Positions 15,163-16,051 of a stretch of 16,051 nucleotides of DNA are shown piece after piece. Under the pieces are notes generated by a model that saw only the letters and a list, made by a program, of their open reading frames with translations, did not search any database and was not told the DNA's origin. The stretch comes from Candidatus Woesearchaeota archaeon. GTDB taxonomy: Archaea > Nanobdellota > Nanobdellia > Woesearchaeales > JAHWIC01. The first letter of the stretch is position 1. The number at the start of each line of letters is the position of its first letter. Made by a program: the position numbers and the translations under genes. The DNA lies in contig JAHWIC010000028.1 of assembly GCA_019322805.1 (NCBI GenBank), forward strand, positions 1-16,051. Reading direction: 5' to 3'.

Positions 15163-15173
15163 CCAAAACCACC

Positions 15174-15776
15174 GTGAAAAAATTCGTTTTGTTCATAGCA
15201 TTGTTTGTATTAATAGGCTGTACTCTCTTAGGAGAGTATAAATTTGAGGATGGTTTAAGAGAGATTGAAGCAATTGATGTAGAACATGAAACATCAATGT
15301 ACAAGGAAAGGCTTGACAAAGTAATGTTAAATACATGGGATGTTGAAGAGATGCTGGATGATTTAGATGCAATAGAAAAAAGATTAGAAAGAATGAGTAA
15401 GACTGATGATGTTAAGGCGCTATTATTATTAGTTGAGTTCAGAAAAACTATGCTTAAAGCAGAGCATGATATGATAAAAGTAAGGCAGATCGGCTCTAAG
15501 GGGAATATAATGGACTCATTCACATGCCGGGATAAGCCATATATCCTAAATGCCTCATTGTTGATGAAGGATGCTGTTTACAAGGGAGCAGATGCATTAA
15601 CTACATTAGATAAACTAACGGGGTTTGCAGTAGCTTCAGAGCATATAAACAGGGATAAGATAGAGTTTGATGAATCTAATGTTGAGAAACTATTATCGCA
15701 AGGAAATGAAGGGATTAATATAGGAAGAGAGGGTGGTTTTTGTGATAAGGAGGAAGAGAAGCGTGCAGAACAGTAA
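15174..15776 (+). CDS. Predicted lipoprotein, helical, function unknown
   Basis: 200 residues, starting with GTG. The N-terminus MKKFVLFIALFVLIGCTLLG has a lysine pair, a hydrophobic core and the lipobox LIGC, so Cys16 would be lipidated and the protein anchored outside the membrane. The rest is mostly charged alpha-helix (for example MLDDLDAIEKRLERM; VEFRKTMLKAEHDMIKV). Two further Cys are present, in DSFTCRDK and near the end in GGFCDKEE. There are no enzyme motifs. No Shine-Dalgarno precedes the start, which agrees with leaderless expression from the TATA region just upstream. It sits between the DUF58 gene and the S-layer gene, so an envelope role is likely but unspecified. Confidence 0.75.
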   Translation: MKKFVLFIALFVLIGCTLLGEYKFEDGLREIEAIDVEHETSMYKERLDKVMLNTWDVEEMLDDLDAIEKRLERMSKTDDVKALLLLVEFRKTMLKAEHDMIKVRQIGSKGNIMDSFTCRDKPYILNASLLMKDAVYKGADALTTLDKLTGFAVASEHINRDKIEFDESNVEKLLSQGNEGINIGREGGFCDKEEEKRAEQ

Positions 15777-15800
15777 AATATATATTAAAAAATATATTTT
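15775..15800 (+). terminator. AT-only hairpin after the lipoprotein gene
   Basis: AAAATATAT (15775-15783) pairs with ATATATTTT (15792-15800), a perfect 9-bp stem around an 8-nt loop. It begins inside the stop codon of the lipoprotein gene and ends in four T. A terminator role is plausible, but AT-only palindromes also occur by chance here. Confidence 0.35.
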
Positions 15801-15822
15801 CTAGTTAGTTATAATACCGCAA

Positions 15823-15834
15823 GCTTTAAAAAGG
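15823..15834 (+). promoter_or_regulatory. Promoter (BRE/TATA) of the S-layer gene
   Basis: GCTTTAAAAAGG after CCGCAA looks like BRE plus TATA and predicts a start near 15854. A second candidate, TTATAATA at about 15810-15817, would start near 15838. Either way the leader is about 70-90 nt, unlike the leaderless genes elsewhere in the window. Confidence 0.5.
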
Positions 15835-15846
15835 GTTAATGGTTTA

Positions 15847-15881
15847 ACTGGTAACAGTCAGAGTCCTCTATACCGGGCTCT
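15847..15881 (+). promoter_or_regulatory. Leader hairpins upstream of the S-layer gene
   Basis: ACTG-GTAA-CAGT (15847-15858) is a 4-bp stem with a GNRA-type loop. AGAGTCC (15860-15866) pairs with GGGCTCT (15875-15881), 7 bp including one G.U. They could stabilise the mRNA of a highly expressed gene. Whether the first hairpin is transcribed depends on which TATA box is used. Confidence 0.4.
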
Positions 15882-15907
15882 ACACATGAGTAAAAAACAA
15901 AAAAACT

Positions 15908-15915
15908 AGGAGGTG
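15908..15915 (+). promoter_or_regulatory. Strong Shine-Dalgarno site of the S-layer gene
   Basis: AGGAGGTG lies 9 nt before the ATG at 15925 and is a near-full complement of the 16S rRNA 3' end. It is the strongest ribosome binding site in the window, as expected for an abundant surface protein. Confidence 0.8.
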
Positions 15916-15924
15916 TTTAGTCAA

Positions 15925-16051
15925 ATGAGACTAAAAAGAGTGATAAAGAAGATAGCTGCACTCAGTGCAGGCGCCACAATGGTTGGGGCTACTGTGCTTG
16001 GAGCAATGGCAGCTGATTTAGGAGACTACCCAAGCCCACTATTTATAAAAG
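15925..16051 (+). CDS. S-layer protein, N-terminal part (cut by window edge)
   Basis: Only the first 42 codons are visible. The protein begins MRLKRVIKKIAALSAGATMV, then GATVLGAMAADLGDYPSPLF. The basic start, Gly/Ala-rich hydrophobic core and AMAAD cleavage site form a signal peptide. The 'A-A-D-L-x-D-Y-P-x-P-F/L-x' mature start is typical of archaeal S-layer proteins of the Methanocaldococcus and DPANN type. The product would be secreted and assemble into the outer lattice. The structured leader and strong Shine-Dalgarno site fit high expression. The rest lies beyond the window. Confidence 0.8.
   Translation, partial: MRLKRVIKKIAALSAGATMVGATVLGAMAADLGDYPSPLFIK

Noticed and set aside
15835..15900. 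tRNA gene between the lipoprotein and S-layer genes
   Set aside because: There are short hairpins, but no acceptor stem, T-loop consensus or full cloverleaf. The position between TATA box and Shine-Dalgarno fits an mRNA leader.

Overview
The window looks archaeal, most likely from an AT-rich DPANN-type lineage (Woesearchaeota-like). Four things support this. The threonyl-tRNA synthetase is of the archaeal type, with the D-aminoacyl-deacylase-like N-terminal editing domain. TATA-box promoters lie about 26 nt upstream of start codons and give leaderless or nearly leaderless mRNAs. There is an AbrB-type small regulator. The right edge carries the N-terminus of an archaeal S-layer protein. The lineage itself is inference; the archaeal assignment is well supported.

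Left part (1-6957). A minus-strand gene running off the left edge encodes a large secreted Cys/Asp-rich protein with ten MopE-like repeats of about 53 residues. Divergent from it are a UPF0173 metallo-beta-lactamase-fold hydrolase (leaderless, start 3427) and a LURP-one/scramblase-like protein. These converge on the minus-strand thrS gene. Two stacked inverted repeats fill the gap between the convergent stops.

Right part (6958-15102). A plus-strand cluster follows: AbrB-like regulator, two large membrane-anchored VWA proteins of the BatA type, a single-pass coiled-coil protein, an unrecognised three-TM protein, a MoxR AAA+ ATPase, a small two-TM protein and a DUF58 protein. Genes are separated by 1-5 nt or overlap by ATGA, apart from gaps before MoxR and before the two-TM gene. 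MoxR, DUF58 and BatA-like VWA proteins form a widespread module thought to act in chaperone-like maturation or quality control of envelope or secreted proteins. Here the predicted topology puts the VWA domains outside the cell and MoxR/DUF58 inside. After the cluster come a small lipoprotein (leaderless GTG start) and the S-layer gene, which has a structured leader and a strong Shine-Dalgarno site. An envelope-related role for the neighbourhood is inference from this context.

The most unusual feature is an intergenic element present three times (about 3089-3277, 6699-6849, 13767-13917), always in plus orientation and always upstream of a plus-strand gene or operon. Each copy folds into a four-way junction (P1-P4) with no unpaired bases at the junction. 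The copies differ by compensatory base-pair changes in P1, P2 and P3, which argues that the fold itself is conserved. I do not recognise it as a known family.
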